Shown: piece by piece, positions 8,979-17,556 of the stretch
How the letters are laid out: every line of letters starts with the position of its first letter
Position numbering within the stretch: the stretch's first letter is position 1
Assembly (NCBI GenBank): GCA_036266155.1
Contig: DATANR010000328.1
Coordinates: 1-64,000 of the forward strand
Direction of reading: 5' to 3'
From: SIAJ01 sp036266155
GTDB taxonomy: Bacteria > Planctomycetota > Planctomycetia > Gemmatales > Gemmataceae
Length of the DNA stretch: 64,000 nt
Notes under the pieces: generated by a model
Seen by the model: the letters and a program-made list of their open reading frames with translations, nothing else
Databases searched by the model: none
What the model was told of the DNA's origin: nothing
Made by a program: the position numbers and the translations under genes

Positions 8979-9172
8979 AAAACCCCCAATCAGAATTCCT
9001 TCGCCACGTGAACCAGATGTCCGCCGCCCGTCAGGCTTGCCTGCCTTACGCGCGTTTCCCGACAATTCCGCACGACCGGCTGACGTGTTTGTAATTTCTG
9101 CACCACACTTCCATTGACGGTTCATACTCTCCATAGAAGTGGTCCGACCGGCTCAACCGGAGGTCCGACACC

Positions 9173-9835
9173 ATGCTCAACATCCGCCAACTTGTTTTGA
9201 CCGCGGCAGTCGTGCTTGCAGGCGCGATCCCTGCTTTCGCGGACGCCCCCGAAGATCCGATTCTCAATCGGGCTGCCTATTCCGCGTTGTTGCGCAACGA
9301 CGAGCTTTCCGACCTAAACATCGGCGTCCGCGTGCTTCAGGGCGGCAAGGCCATTCTCTGGGGCAACGCCAACAAAGAAGACGCGGCGAAGGCGGAAACA
9401 GTCTTGAAGCGACTGCCGGGAATCACGAGTGTTGTGAACACCTGCGACCCGGTTCGCGTCGCCGACCCGTTGGTCGAGCGCGTCGGCGCGGCGTTCAAGT
9501 TAGGATCGGTTGAGCCGTCATCGCCGATCACACAGACGGCGGCGACGACTCCGGTCAGTCGGCAGAGGGTGACGGTTCAGAAACCCGACGAGGACAGGCT
9601 GGAACCCTTCGCGCGACTGCTCGATCCCCAACCTCTGCCGAAACCGCTCGACTACGCCGGCATCCAGCGCGTGCGCCAATCCGACGCGCGCTTCCGCTTC
9701 ATGTCGTTCGATCTGCGTGATGGCCGAGTCGTCATCGCCGCGTCACCGAACGACCCCACCGCGGCATGGGAATTGGCCCGCAAGATTGCCCCCTTCGTTG
9801 GCGATCGGGATGTGGTCGTGGGTAAGCCCCGTTAG
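9173..9835 (+). CDS. secreted BON-domain protein
   Basis: A 220-residue exported protein. The signal peptide (MLNIRQLVLTAAVVLAGAIPAFA) is followed by a BON domain at about residues 30-95 (VRVLQGGKAILWGNANKEDAAKAE...LPGITSVVNTC). BON domains are thought to bind phospholipid or envelope surfaces. A Thr/Pro/Gln-rich linker leads to a second alpha/beta region (RFMSFDLRDGRVVIAASPNDPTAAWELARKI) that looks like a diverged second BON-type unit. The start is well supported by CCGGAGG ending 6-7 bases before ATG. The 3' end overlaps the convergent lon gene by 4 bp. Confidence 0.78.
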   Translation: MLNIRQLVLTAAVVLAGAIPAFADAPEDPILNRAAYSALLRNDELSDLNIGVRVLQGGKAILWGNANKEDAAKAETVLKRLPGITSVVNTCDPVRVADPLVERVGAAFKLGSVEPSSPITQTAATTPVSRQRVTVQKPDEDRLEPFARLLDPQPLPKPLDYAGIQRVRQSDARFRFMSFDLRDGRVVIAASPNDPTAAWELARKIAPFVGDRDVVVGKPR

Positions 9836-12192
9836 CCGTTTGCGGCGTAGCGCTCCACACCCGCGTGTGGCAACGTCTGCGCCAACACATCATCCACGTT
9901 CTCCGCCAGGAAGAAGCTCATCTCGCTCCGCACCGGTTCGGGCACGTCGCGCAAGTCCTTTTCGTTGGCCTTGGGCAATACCACCCGGCGGATGCCGGCG
10001 CGGCGGGCGGCGAGGACTTTTTCCTTGACGCCGCCGATCGGCAGGACGAGGCCCGTCAGCGTGACTTCGCCGGTCATCGCCGTGTCCGTCCGGGCCGGCG
10101 TATTCGTAAAGAGTGATGCCATCGCCGTAACCATTGCCACGCCGGCGCTCGGACCATCTTTAGGGACCGCACCGGCTGGCACATGAACATGGACCCCGGT
10201 GCGGCGCACGTTAAGTGGGTCGATGCCGAAGCGTGGGGCCTGGGCGATCATCAGGCTCCGGGCGATCGCGGCCGACTCCTTCATCACCTCGCCAAGCTGA
10301 CCTGTTAGCTTCAACCCACGCGAGCCCGGCAGCAGGCTCGCCTCGATGTAAAGCACGTCGCCGCCGGCCTCGGTCCACGCGAGACCGGTCGCCACGCCAG
10401 GCGGCATCGACTTTCGCGCCTCCTCCGGTGTGTGTCGCTCGGCTCCAAGCATTTCGCTCAAATCCTCGGGGCCAATCGTGACCGGCTCCGTCGTGCCTTC
10501 GGCAAATCGGACGGCGATCTTGCGCGCGAGCCGGCCGATCGCCTGTTCGAGCTGACGAACGCCCGCTTCACGCGTGTACCGCGTCACGAGTCGCCGCACA
10601 GTTTCATCGGGCAAATGGAACGAGCCATCGGGCAGGCCCGTCTCCTTCACTTGCCGTGGGATCAGGTAGCGGCGGGCGATCTCGACCTTCTCGTTCTCCG
10701 CGTAACCGGACAGGCGCAAGACTTCCAGCCGGTCCAGCAGCGGGGCCGGCAAGGTGTCGAGCGCGTTGGCGGTGCAGATGAAGAGCACGCTGGACAGGTC
10801 AAATGGCAGATCGAGGTAGTTGTCGCGGAACGTGTGGTTCTGAGCGGGGTCGAGGATTTCAAGCAATGCTGCCGCCGGGTCGCCTCGATAGTCGCGGCCG
10901 AGCTTATCGATCTCGTCGAGCATCAGCACCGGATTGTTCACGCCGGCGCGGCGGATTGCCTGAATGAGTCGGCCGGGCATGGCGCCAATGTACGTCCGCC
11001 GATGGCCGCGCAGCTCCGACTCGTCGTGCATGCCACCGAGGCTGATGCGCTCAAACACCCGACCCGTTGCCCGTGCAATCGACTGGCCGAGCGACGTCTT
11101 GCCCACGCCCGGCGGACCGACGAGGCACATGATCGGGGCCTTCGCCCTCGGGTTCAGCTTGAGCACCGCGAGGTGTTCGAGGATGCGCTCCTTGACGCGC
11201 TCCAGGTCGAAGTGATCGGTATCGAGCACTTCCTTCGCGGCCCGCAGGTCGATCACGCTCGGCGAACTCTTCTGCCACGGCAATTCGAGCATCAATTCCA
11301 GATAGGTGCGCGTCACCTGGAAGTCTGGGGCCGCGGACGGCAGGCGTTCGAGCCGGCTCAGTTCGCGCTCGGCCTCCTTGCGAATCGCCTCGGGCAGTTC
11401 GATCTCCGACATTCGTCGCCGCAGTTCGCCGACCTCGGCTTTCTCCGGCGTCGTCTCGCCGAGTTCATCCTGAATGGCCCGGAGCTGTTGACGCAGCCAG
11501 TATTCGCGCTGTTCCTTCGTGATGACTTCCTGTGCCTTGCTCGTGATCTGATTGCGCAACTCCAGCACCCGAACTTCGTGCGTCAAATGATCGAGAATCA
11601 GTTGCAGCGCAACCTCCGGCGACTCGGCTTCGAGCAGCGCTTGTTCCTTCAACACATCGAGCCCGAGCATCGAGGCAACCAGGTATGCAAGCTGCACCGG
11701 CTCCGGCGCCTGGGCCAGCACCTGATTGACGTCGATGTCCGCCTGCGGGCGCGCGAGTTCCAGCACCTTGCGCGCGGCATCCATGACGGCGCGGTGCAGG
11801 GCCTCGACCTGCTCGCCACCGCCGGTTGGTGCTGGTAGCGCCAGCACGTTGGCTTTCAGAAACGGTTCCGTCTGCAACGCTTCGAGCAGCCGCACGCGGC
11901 TCGAACCCTGGACGAGGACCTCGACTCCCTCCGGACCGCGGGCCATCTTTTTGATGATCGCCAACGTGCCAATCGGATAGACCTCGGCCAAGCCGGGAGC
12001 ATCACGCTCGACGTCGCGCTGAGCGACGATGACGAGTGTCTTGTCCTCGGTCGCGAGCGCGGCCTCAATGGCGGCCCGCGAGGTGGGTCGGCCGACCGAA
12101 AGCGGCAGGAACAAGCCGGGGAAAAGGACGGTGTTCTTGACCGGAAGGACCGGATACGTCCGGTCGGCGGCGGGCTCGGGGCTGTCGCTCAT
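9832..12192 (-). CDS. lon: ATP-dependent Lon protease
   Basis: Cytoplasmic AAA+ serine protease that degrades misfolded and regulatory proteins. The 786-residue length is standard for LonA. Order: N-terminal substrate domain (YPVLPVKNTVLFPG), coiled-coil region (about 200-280), Walker A G359PPGVGKT, Walker B VLMLDEIDKL, and the protease domain with KDGPSAG (catalytic S682) and VKEK (catalytic K725), the usual 43-residue spacing. The ATG overlaps the hsp20 stop (ATGA), so the two genes are translationally coupled. An ECF sigma gene lies just upstream on the same strand, so the group looks like a stress operon. Confidence 0.97.
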   Translation of the reverse strand: MSDSPEPAADRTYPVLPVKNTVLFPGLFLPLSVGRPTSRAAIEAALATEDKTLVIVAQRDVERDAPGLAEVYPIGTLAIIKKMARGPEGVEVLVQGSSRVRLLEALQTEPFLKANVLALPAPTGGGEQVEALHRAVMDAARKVLELARPQADIDVNQVLAQAPEPVQLAYLVASMLGLDVLKEQALLEAESPEVALQLILDHLTHEVRVLELRNQITSKAQEVITKEQREYWLRQQLRAIQDELGETTPEKAEVGELRRRMSEIELPEAIRKEAERELSRLERLPSAAPDFQVTRTYLELMLELPWQKSSPSVIDLRAAKEVLDTDHFDLERVKERILEHLAVLKLNPRAKAPIMCLVGPPGVGKTSLGQSIARATGRVFERISLGGMHDESELRGHRRTYIGAMPGRLIQAIRRAGVNNPVLMLDEIDKLGRDYRGDPAAALLEILDPAQNHTFRDNYLDLPFDLSSVLFICTANALDTLPAPLLDRLEVLRLSGYAENEKVEIARRYLIPRQVKETGLPDGSFHLPDETVRRLVTRYTREAGVRQLEQAIGRLARKIAVRFAEGTTEPVTIGPEDLSEMLGAERHTPEEARKSMPPGVATGLAWTEAGGDVLYIEASLLPGSRGLKLTGQLGEVMKESAAIARSLMIAQAPRFGIDPLNVRRTGVHVHVPAGAVPKDGPSAGVAMVTAMASLFTNTPARTDTAMTGEVTLTGLVLPIGGVKEKVLAARRAGIRRVVLPKANEKDLRDVPEPVRSEMSFFLAENVDDVLAQTLPHAGVERYAANG

Positions 12193-12548
12193 TTGGATGG
12201 ATTTCCCCGGCGGATACGGATGAGGAGCATGCCGTCTCGATAATCGGTCGCGACCGCCGACGCATCGGGGTCGCCCGGCAGCTCGATGGAGCGCTCGAAT
12301 GAGGAGTACGCAATTTCCATGCGGTAATGGGCACAGCCCTCTTCAACCGCCCAGTCGTGGCGGTGGCCGCGCAGGGTCACGACGCGGCCGCGCAACGATA
12401 CGGTGACTTCGCTTGGCCGAACGCCAGCGAGGTCGGCCTTGAGCAGCCAGCCGTCTTTGAATTCATAGACATCGAGCGCCGGCTGCCAGCCGTGGTCCTC
12501 GGCCGGCGGCCGGAAGTAACTGGAACGGAGCACGCGATCGCGCGCCAT
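12189..12548 (-). CDS. Hsp20/alpha-crystallin small heat shock protein
   Basis: A 119-residue ATP-independent holdase. The alpha-crystallin domain covers about residues 20-115: PALDVYEFKDGWLLKADLAG, VTVSLRGRVVTLRGHR, then the strand RSIELPGDPDASAVATDYRDGML (the position of the usual 'LP..vd...i.A...nGvL' signature) and the C-terminal IRIRR. The N-terminal arm is short. GAGG lies about 7 bases before ATG. Its stop overlaps the lon ATG by 4 bp, and it starts 31 bp after the ECF sigma gene, so chaperone and protease are probably expressed together. No CIRCE operator was seen in the short gap. Confidence 0.9.
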   Translation of the reverse strand: MARDRVLRSSYFRPPAEDHGWQPALDVYEFKDGWLLKADLAGVRPSEVTVSLRGRVVTLRGHRHDWAVEEGCAHYRMEIAYSSFERSIELPGDPDASAVATDYRDGMLLIRIRRGNPSK

Positions 12549-12579
12549 GGACCGACCTCGGAGATGGGGCCGAGTTATT

Positions 12580-13125
12580 TTAGGCGCTCAACAACTCGCG
12601 CAGCCGCTTGAGGCCGCGCTTGAGCAGCCCCGCGACCGCTTCCGGTGACCGGCCCATCAGATCGCCGATCTGCGCGAGCGTCTGGCCGTGCCAGTGTTGC
12701 AAGACGAGTGCCTCGCGTTGAGCATCGGGCAACTCAGCCAGCGCGGCGGCCAAGCGCAGCCCCTGTTCGTGGGCATCGGCCGCGGCGCTCGGCGACGCAC
12801 CGCTCGCCGCCAGCCACTGGCCGAGCCGGATCGACGACTCCGCGAGCCCGGCCTCCAGCGATTGCACGCGCTTCAAGTCGCGCTTGGCCCGATGACGTGC
12901 ACGCACCGCATCGGCGATCGTGTGTGCAAGGATCTGCCGCAGCCACGCGGCCCGGCCGGCATCGTTGTCGGCCCGGCAGGCGGCGCGATTGCGATGGGCT
13001 TCGAGCATCGTCTGCTGAACCACGTCGGACGCGTCGAGCTGCCCCGCCGCCCGATCGCGCAGGTGCAAGTGCGCGAGCAAGTGCAGGTAACTGCGAAAGC
13101 GGTCGAGGTCGAAAGTGTCGGGCAT
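12580..13125 (-). CDS. ECF-family RNA polymerase sigma factor
   Basis: A 181-residue sigma-70 family protein with only regions 2 and 4. Region 2 contains LDASDVVQQTMLEAHRN and a -10 recognition helix (WLRQILAHTIADAVRARHRAKR). Region 4 carries LPDAQREALVLQHWHGQTLAQIGDLMGRSPEAVAGLLKRG. This resembles the large planctomycete sigma-70 ECF group. No anti-sigma gene is adjacent. Its position directly upstream of hsp20 and lon, on the same strand with a 31-bp gap, suggests it controls or is co-expressed with the protein quality-control pair; this is inference. Confidence 0.9.
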   Translation of the reverse strand: MPDTFDLDRFRSYLHLLAHLHLRDRAAGQLDASDVVQQTMLEAHRNRAACRADNDAGRAAWLRQILAHTIADAVRARHRAKRDLKRVQSLEAGLAESSIRLGQWLAASGASPSAAADAHEQGLRLAAALAELPDAQREALVLQHWHGQTLAQIGDLMGRSPEAVAGLLKRGLKRLRELLSA

Positions 13126-13156
13126 GAGGTCGATGTCGATTACGACGCGATCGTGG

Positions 13157-13513
13157 TCAGGCGTCGCCCGATGTACAAGTCGGGCACGTCATGTCCGCGG
13201 TGGCGACTCGTTCGCCGCAGATGCCGCACGAGCCCGACTCGCGCGGGCTCGGTGGAAAATAGTCCTTCGGCAATTCACCGCGGCGCTGGAGAATCTGCTG
13301 CGCCCCGAGTAGGCGACGGTGCTTGAGGCGCACAAAGTCGAACAACGGGAACTCGCGTTCGACCAGCTCGCCGTTGAGCGCCCACCACTCGGACCACGGC
13401 GGCACGCTCGCGGGGTTGGCGATCGCTTGCCGGAAGTATGCCAGACACTCTTCCACGACGACCCTCGCGTTCGGGACACTATTGATGTATGCCCATTGAT
13501 CGCGACGAAACAC
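13157..13513 (-). CDS. hypothetical protein with C-terminal zinc ribbon
   Basis: A 118-residue ORF starting at GTG 13513. The N-terminal 85 residues have no recognised family. Near the C-terminus, CGICGERVATADMTCPTC gives two CxxC knuckles, a treble-clef/zinc-ribbon pattern. It ends 31 bp before the ECF sigma start and reads the same way, so it may be the first gene of the sigma-hsp20-lon cluster. A zinc-ribbon protein next to an ECF sigma could be a regulator, but nothing in the sequence proves this. The ribosome site is weak, so the start is uncertain. Confidence 0.58.
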   Translation of the reverse strand: MFRRDQWAYINSVPNARVVVEECLAYFRQAIANPASVPPWSEWWALNGELVEREFPLFDFVRLKHRRLLGAQQILQRRGELPKDYFPPSPRESGSCGICGERVATADMTCPTCTSGDA

Positions 13514-13849
13514 TTCCCGCCGGCGCTGCGGCCCACGGCGGTCGATTCATTTCACCGAGCGCCCGGATTCCTTTGCCGGCGCGCCCCACCCCTGTTCCAG
13601 ACGAATTCCACTTTTCCAGAATCAACACTTTTTTCCAGACAAATCGCGCCGAATACACGAAATGCGATGCTATTTCCTCGACGTAAGTGCTTTTGTGGTA
13701 AGGGATAAGAAGACGTGAACGCCCGACGGCGCATGAAATCCGCAGCTGCGATGTCGAGAGCGAGCGGTAACTGCTCGCCGCGATCATATTCGTGAGCGCG
13801 CCGAACAAGGGTCGATGAGAATCACGCGACTCGTGAGGTCGCGGACACG
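13514..13849. other. 336-bp stretch with no convincing gene
   Basis: Less GC-rich than the surroundings. A reverse-strand reading frame through it has no ribosome site and poor codon use. A small palindrome (GCGAGC, 7-base loop, GCTCGC) lies at 13760-13778. I see nothing else to annotate. Confidence 0.5.
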
Positions 13850-14203
13850 TCACTTGAGCTTGGCTATGTAGACGGGCCGGTTGTCTTCGCCCTCTCTGAA
13901 GAGTTTGGCGGTCCGCATAAGGCGGGCGGCCGTCATCTCATCGTCTTTTGACGGCTGAGGACCAGGTGTTGCGGTTCCGTCTTTTGCCGGCGGCTGGTCC
14001 GCTTTCGGTGCGTTCCCCTTCTTCTTTGGCGGCAGCGAATCTTTGGTATCCGGCGGCTCATTGGCAATGAGCACCTTTTTCTCCTTTAGGAACTCGCGAA
14101 CTTCCTCAACATCCACGAACCGGTTGACCAGCGAGGACCTGGTGTCGCCACTTTCGGTGACGGCCACCAGTTCGCCGTCCTTGTTCAACTGTACGGTGCA
14201 CAT
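13850..14203 (-). CDS. hypothetical protein, possibly N-terminally truncated
   Basis: A 117-residue ORF, not recognised. It has an alpha/beta start (MCTVQLNKDGELVAV), then VNRFVDVEEVREFLKEKKVL, then a Lys/Pro/Asp-rich linker (about residues 55-87) and a short helical end (MTAARLMRTAKLF). An in-frame TGA lies three codons before ATG, no Shine-Dalgarno sequence precedes it, and the first strand reads as if something is missing before it, so this may be the surviving 3' part of a longer gene. It lies beside another gene remnant at 14350. Confidence 0.45.
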   Translation of the reverse strand: MCTVQLNKDGELVAVTESGDTRSSLVNRFVDVEEVREFLKEKKVLIANEPPDTKDSLPPKKKGNAPKADQPPAKDGTATPGPQPSKDDEMTAARLMRTAKLFREGEDNRPVYIAKLK

Positions 14204-14349
14204 TGCTTGTCAGCACCACGCCATCGCCGTAGCGGAAACGATTTGTGACGGGAGATCGGCAAAAGAAAGAAGTTCGAAGTTTGCCGTGGGATTCGACCGC
14301 GAACGTTAGGCGGCCCGCCATTACAATGAACGGCGACGAAGGGTTGCAT

Positions 14350-14495
14350 ATGCCGTTGCACGATTGGTCGCGCCCAGCGATCTGCACGTCGAGGTTCCGC
14401 TCGAAGAGACCTATCAAACGGCCTGGCAACTGAGTCCAGAACCCTATCGTCACGCGGTCGAGACGGGAGAGTTGCCCGATCCGGAAGCCGAGTAG
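14350..14495 (+). pseudogene. decayed remnant of a planctomycete 'MPxHDW' protein gene
   Basis: ATG 14350 opens MPLHDWSRP, which recalls the 'MPIHDWTRV' start seen in abundant planctomycete proteins of about 200 residues. After about 10 codons the useful frame changes, and the rest reads DLHVEVPLEETYQTAWQLSP to a TAG at 14493-14495, which looks like the C-terminal part of such a protein. The whole middle is absent. This is read as an internally deleted, frameshifted relic. Family membership is from memory of the N-terminal motif and needs a search. Confidence 0.4.
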
Positions 14496-14506
14496 GGACC
14501 AACCGG

Positions 14507-14824
14507 TCACCGAGTCGACTTCGACATCAAAACGGGGCGCGCGGTCACAAACACTTGGCGCCGATCTTCAAACACGTTGTAACGCATTGTCAATGGTGGA
14601 ACGATTCCAATTCGAATTTGCCCTGATTCCTTTACCAGGTCAACCAGCGGATCGCCAAACTGTGGGTATATTCGCAGCCGTCGGTGAAATTCACGCAATG
14701 CTGCCAAAAATGCCTGTCCGTCGCCGCGGTCACGAGCGACTTGCGCGAGCCTGAGCAATTCATCGTAGACCCAGCCCGAAATGGTGACCGCATATGGCTT
14801 GGGCGAATCCATGTTCGTGCTCAC
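14507..14824 (-). CDS. RelE/ParE-like toxin candidate
   Basis: A 105-residue protein starting at GTG 14824, or at ATG 14812. Helical N-terminal half (VYDELLRLAQVARDRGDGQAFLAALREFHRRL), then a strand-rich end (QIRIGIVPPLTMRYNVFEDRRQVFVTARPVL) that resembles the RelE/ParE strand pattern 'yRvlY.vde.rrvvfVl.v'. It overlaps the upstream small gene by 4 bp (GTGA), the usual coupling of an antitoxin-first toxin-antitoxin pair. Toxicity is inferred from architecture; no catalytic residues can be assigned. Confidence 0.55.
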   Translation of the reverse strand: MSTNMDSPKPYAVTISGWVYDELLRLAQVARDRGDGQAFLAALREFHRRLRIYPQFGDPLVDLVKESGQIRIGIVPPLTMRYNVFEDRRQVFVTARPVLMSKSTR

Positions 14825-15015
14825 GACCCGCGTACGAGGGTTTCCACCTCGGCAATCAGCTCTTCGAATGTCCGGCCGCCATTTGCTTTGATGTCGCGAA
14901 TTCCCTCCATGATTTCTTCCATATTCAGCGTCTGCCGCGCAAAGGCCAAGAGGTCCGGCGAAATGGGTTCTTGTCGAAATTCCTCGGGTATGTCGTTGGG
15001 TCCTGTCGGGTCCAT
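14821..15015 (-). CDS. antitoxin-like small protein
   Basis: A 64-residue acidic protein (MDPTGPNDIPEEFRQEP) with a helical middle (PDLLAFARQTLNMEEIMEGI) and a C-terminal helix FEELIAEVETLVRG. ATG 15015 was chosen because GGGAG lies 6-7 bases upstream and because upstream codons look non-coding. It precedes and overlaps the RelE-like gene at 14507. Size, acidity and gene order fit an antitoxin. No DNA-binding motif is obvious. Confidence 0.55.
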   Translation of the reverse strand: MDPTGPNDIPEEFRQEPISPDLLAFARQTLNMEEIMEGIRDIKANGGRTFEELIAEVETLVRGS

Positions 15016-15192
15016 GAATGCTCCCGTTTGGAGTATTTGCTCTTTTCGATTATAGAGGACGTAGTTTCTCGCACACCAGTTCATTCCTCCATCGCCGTCG
15101 CTCTCCTTTGTCCGGTCAACATTACCCAAACCGTTATCGCCGCGAGGCTGGCGGACGCGGCCTGCGGCCCCTTTCTTGCCTTCTAACTTCGG

Positions 15193-15876
15193 CTAGTCCT
15201 CGTTCCCGCCCCAGAAAGCTGGCCGCGGCATGTCGGGGAACTCGCACATCCGGAGCTGGACGTTGCTGACTTGCCCGGAGTATTCGCCGCGGACAGTAAT
15301 CTGCATTCCTTTCTTGAGTGCGTCGATCCGGACCTGATACGCCCTGTCGTTGACGGCGAACTCGAAGAAGCACTCGACCTTCACCTCCGGTTTTGGATCG
15401 CCCTTCTCCTTCGGATCACCCTTCTCGTCGCCGGCACCAAGGATGATAAACGGAGTGAAGTCCTGCTCCTTCCCGGTCCGCTCCACAATGCCGGTCAGTT
15501 CCAGGTACTTGCCCTTGTACTTGGCGTCCGCGGCGGCTGGGTCCTTTTGAAATTCCTTGAGCAAATCGGCGGCGGCCACCACCACGGTTCGGGCCTTGCG
15601 ATCGGCCTCCGCTTGTGCCTGTGCGTCGGCGACCTGCTGCTGGATGTCACGCGCGGCCCGTCCTAATTGCCACATGCCGATGCCGCAACAGCCGGCCCCC
15701 AGCGCGACGACAACCAGCACCCCGAGGAGAATGCCTTTGACGACCGGCGACATTCCGCCCAGGCTGAAGCCGCCGCCCCCGCCCCGCACATGGCGAACCG
15801 GCTCGGCACAAATCGGACAGTTGTCGGTGAACGGCCCGATCGGGTAGTAACCGCAACTGGGACAGCGCTTGGACAT
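15193..15876 (-). CDS. zinc-ribbon membrane protein with tRNA_anti-like OB domain
   Basis: A 227-residue protein. An N-terminal zinc ribbon (CPSCGYYPIGPFTDNCPIC) is followed by a Gly-rich linker and one transmembrane helix (about residues 47-70, GILLGVLVVVALGAGCCGIGMW). A predicted extracytoplasmic coiled stretch (DIQQQVADAQAQAEADRKA) leads to an OB-fold of the tRNA_anti-like type: LLKEFQKDPAAADAKYKGKY, LELTGIVERTG, then MQITVRGEYSGQVSNVQL. The OB domain's ligand is unknown. ATG 15876 is preferred over GTG 15885 because GGTGA lies just upstream of the former. Confidence 0.7.
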   Translation of the reverse strand: MSKRCPSCGYYPIGPFTDNCPICAEPVRHVRGGGGGFSLGGMSPVVKGILLGVLVVVALGAGCCGIGMWQLGRAARDIQQQVADAQAQAEADRKARTVVVAAADLLKEFQKDPAAADAKYKGKYLELTGIVERTGKEQDFTPFIILGAGDEKGDPKEKGDPKPEVKVECFFEFAVNDRAYQVRIDALKKGMQITVRGEYSGQVSNVQLRMCEFPDMPRPAFWGGNED

Positions 15877-15928
15877 GATGCTCACCGGGATGAGGAAATC
15901 AGGCTGAGCTTAGGATCCACGCCATAAT

Positions 15929-15986
15929 AATTGTCGCCTTTCGCTCCGCGAAAGCACGTCCTTTCGCGGAGCGAAAGGCGACAATT
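15929..15986. repeat. nested palindromic repeat, family B copy 1
   Basis: Perfect 26-bp arms (15929-15954 and 15961-15986) surround a 6-bp spacer. Each arm contains the small hairpin CTTTCGC, loop TCC, GCGAAAG. It shares the CGCTCCGCG core with the elements at 17557, 32260 and 37889. Confidence 0.9.
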
Positions 15987-16171
15987 CGGCAAGTTATTTT
16001 GGCGCAGCGCCTTACCAAAATCCGCGACCTGAAATCCGATTGTGCTGGCGACGACTTTCCCGGACCGCTGTTCCGTCTTGCTGCCCGATCCAATGGCCCT
16101 TACGATGTCCGTACCCGCCGACGCCTCTCCTCAACCTGCCTTTGGGGCGCCACCCACTGTCGGAAGTCTTC

Positions 16172-17539
16172 ATGCCGTCTGCCCAACCGCCATCGCGCCG
16201 CGATTTGTTTCGCATCGGAATGACCGGCGTTCTTGGTTTGCCGTTGCCGAGCCTACTGGCGGCTGCCGAGAAGGCACGGCCCGGTCGGGCGCGCAACGTC
16301 CTCGTCATTCTTGAGCAGGGTGGCCTCTCGCACATCGACACCTGGGACCCGAAGCCGAACGCGGTGGCCGAGCATCGGAGTGCCTACAAGCCGATCGCCA
16401 CGAAGGTGCCGGGACTGCGCTTCACGGAGCTGCTGACCGAGACGGCGAAGGTTGCCGACAAGCTGACCGTCGTGCGCTCGATGCACCACCCGAAGGCCGG
16501 GGCCAGCGGCCATCCGGAGGGGACGCAGTACATGCTCTCCGGTGCCCATCCGTCGAGCGCGACGCGGATGCCGGACATCGGGTCGGTCGTCTCGCGCGTG
16601 TTGGGGACGACGAATCCGGCGCTGCCACCGTATGTGATGGTCCCCGGCAATGACGAACAATCGGCCCAGACGAGCACCGGCTTTCTGCCGGCGAGCACCG
16701 GTGTGTTCAAGACCGGCGGTCGCGACCTCGCGGCACCGGACTGGAAAGTCGGCGCGCTCGAGCCACGTACGGATACGTCAACCGAGCGGCTCGCTAATCG
16801 CCGCGAATTGTTGAGCGGGATGAACGAGCCAGCCGGCGGGTTGAACCAGTTCTATGCCCAGGCATTCGACACGTTGACCAGCCCGCGCGTCGCCAAGGCG
16901 TTCGACTATCGCGGCGAGCCGGAACGCGTCCGCGACCGCTATGGCAAGGGCCATCGCGGCGCGTGCTATCTCGTCGGCCGCAAGTTGATCGAGGCCGGCG
17001 TGCGCTTCGTCACCGTCGACACGCGCTGGCCGCTGCAGCCCGACCTGCCTGGCGGATTCAATTTGAACTGGGACCACCACGACCTGATTTACGCGCCGGG
17101 TTCGTGCGGCACGATCCGCGATAAAGCGGGTGGCGAGGGGCGTTATGGCATCGGCCACTGGGTGATGATGGGCTCGACCGACCGGGCCTTCGCGGCGTTG
17201 ATCGCCGATCTCGATGACCGCGGTCTGCTGGCGGAGACGCTTGTGTGCTTCGTCACCGAATTCGGCCGCACTCCGAAACTCAACAAGTTCCAGGGCCGCG
17301 ATCATTGGCCGGACGCCTACTCGATTGCTTTCGCGGGCGCCGGCGTGCCCGGCGGCCAGGTGATCGGCGCGACCGATCGCGACGGCGGCCAGGTCGTCAG
17401 CGACCCATACACGCCCGAGGCCTACGCGGCGACGATCTACGAGAAGCTCGGCATCGATCGGTCGAAGCCGCTGTACACGGCGAGCAACCGACCGGTGTTC
17501 ATTGGACACGATGCGGATCCGATGGCGCAGTTATTCTGA
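16172..17539 (+). CDS. DUF1501 Tat-exported protein
   Basis: A 455-residue member of the DUF1501 family, which belongs to the alkaline phosphatase/sulfatase-like fold. The start MPSAQPPSRRDLFRIG is a twin-arginine signal followed by a hydrophobic stretch, which fixes ATG 16172 (GGAAG upstream) over the in-frame GTG at 16040. Family features: NVLVILEQGGLSHIDTWDPK, VRSMHHPKAGASGH, HPSSATRMPDIGSVVSRVLG, NWDHHDLIY, VCFVTEFGRTP and DHWPDAYSIAFAGAGV. In planctomycetes DUF1501 genes often pair with DUF1549/DUF1553 genes; no partner is present here. The reaction is unknown. Confidence 0.9.
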   Translation: MPSAQPPSRRDLFRIGMTGVLGLPLPSLLAAAEKARPGRARNVLVILEQGGLSHIDTWDPKPNAVAEHRSAYKPIATKVPGLRFTELLTETAKVADKLTVVRSMHHPKAGASGHPEGTQYMLSGAHPSSATRMPDIGSVVSRVLGTTNPALPPYVMVPGNDEQSAQTSTGFLPASTGVFKTGGRDLAAPDWKVGALEPRTDTSTERLANRRELLSGMNEPAGGLNQFYAQAFDTLTSPRVAKAFDYRGEPERVRDRYGKGHRGACYLVGRKLIEAGVRFVTVDTRWPLQPDLPGGFNLNWDHHDLIYAPGSCGTIRDKAGGEGRYGIGHWVMMGSTDRAFAALIADLDDRGLLAETLVCFVTEFGRTPKLNKFQGRDHWPDAYSIAFAGAGVPGGQVIGATDRDGGQVVSDPYTPEAYAATIYEKLGIDRSKPLYTASNRPVFIGHDADPMAQLF

Positions 17540-17556
17540 TTAGTCGCACCGTTCGT

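Noticed and set aside
10432..11838. Long forward reading frame opposite lon
   Set aside because: Antisense shadow of a certain gene; high-GC codon bias opens frames on the other strand.
13479..13853. 124-codon reverse frame upstream of the zinc-ribbon gene
   Set aside because: No ribosome site, odd composition, and it covers an AT-richer intergenic stretch.
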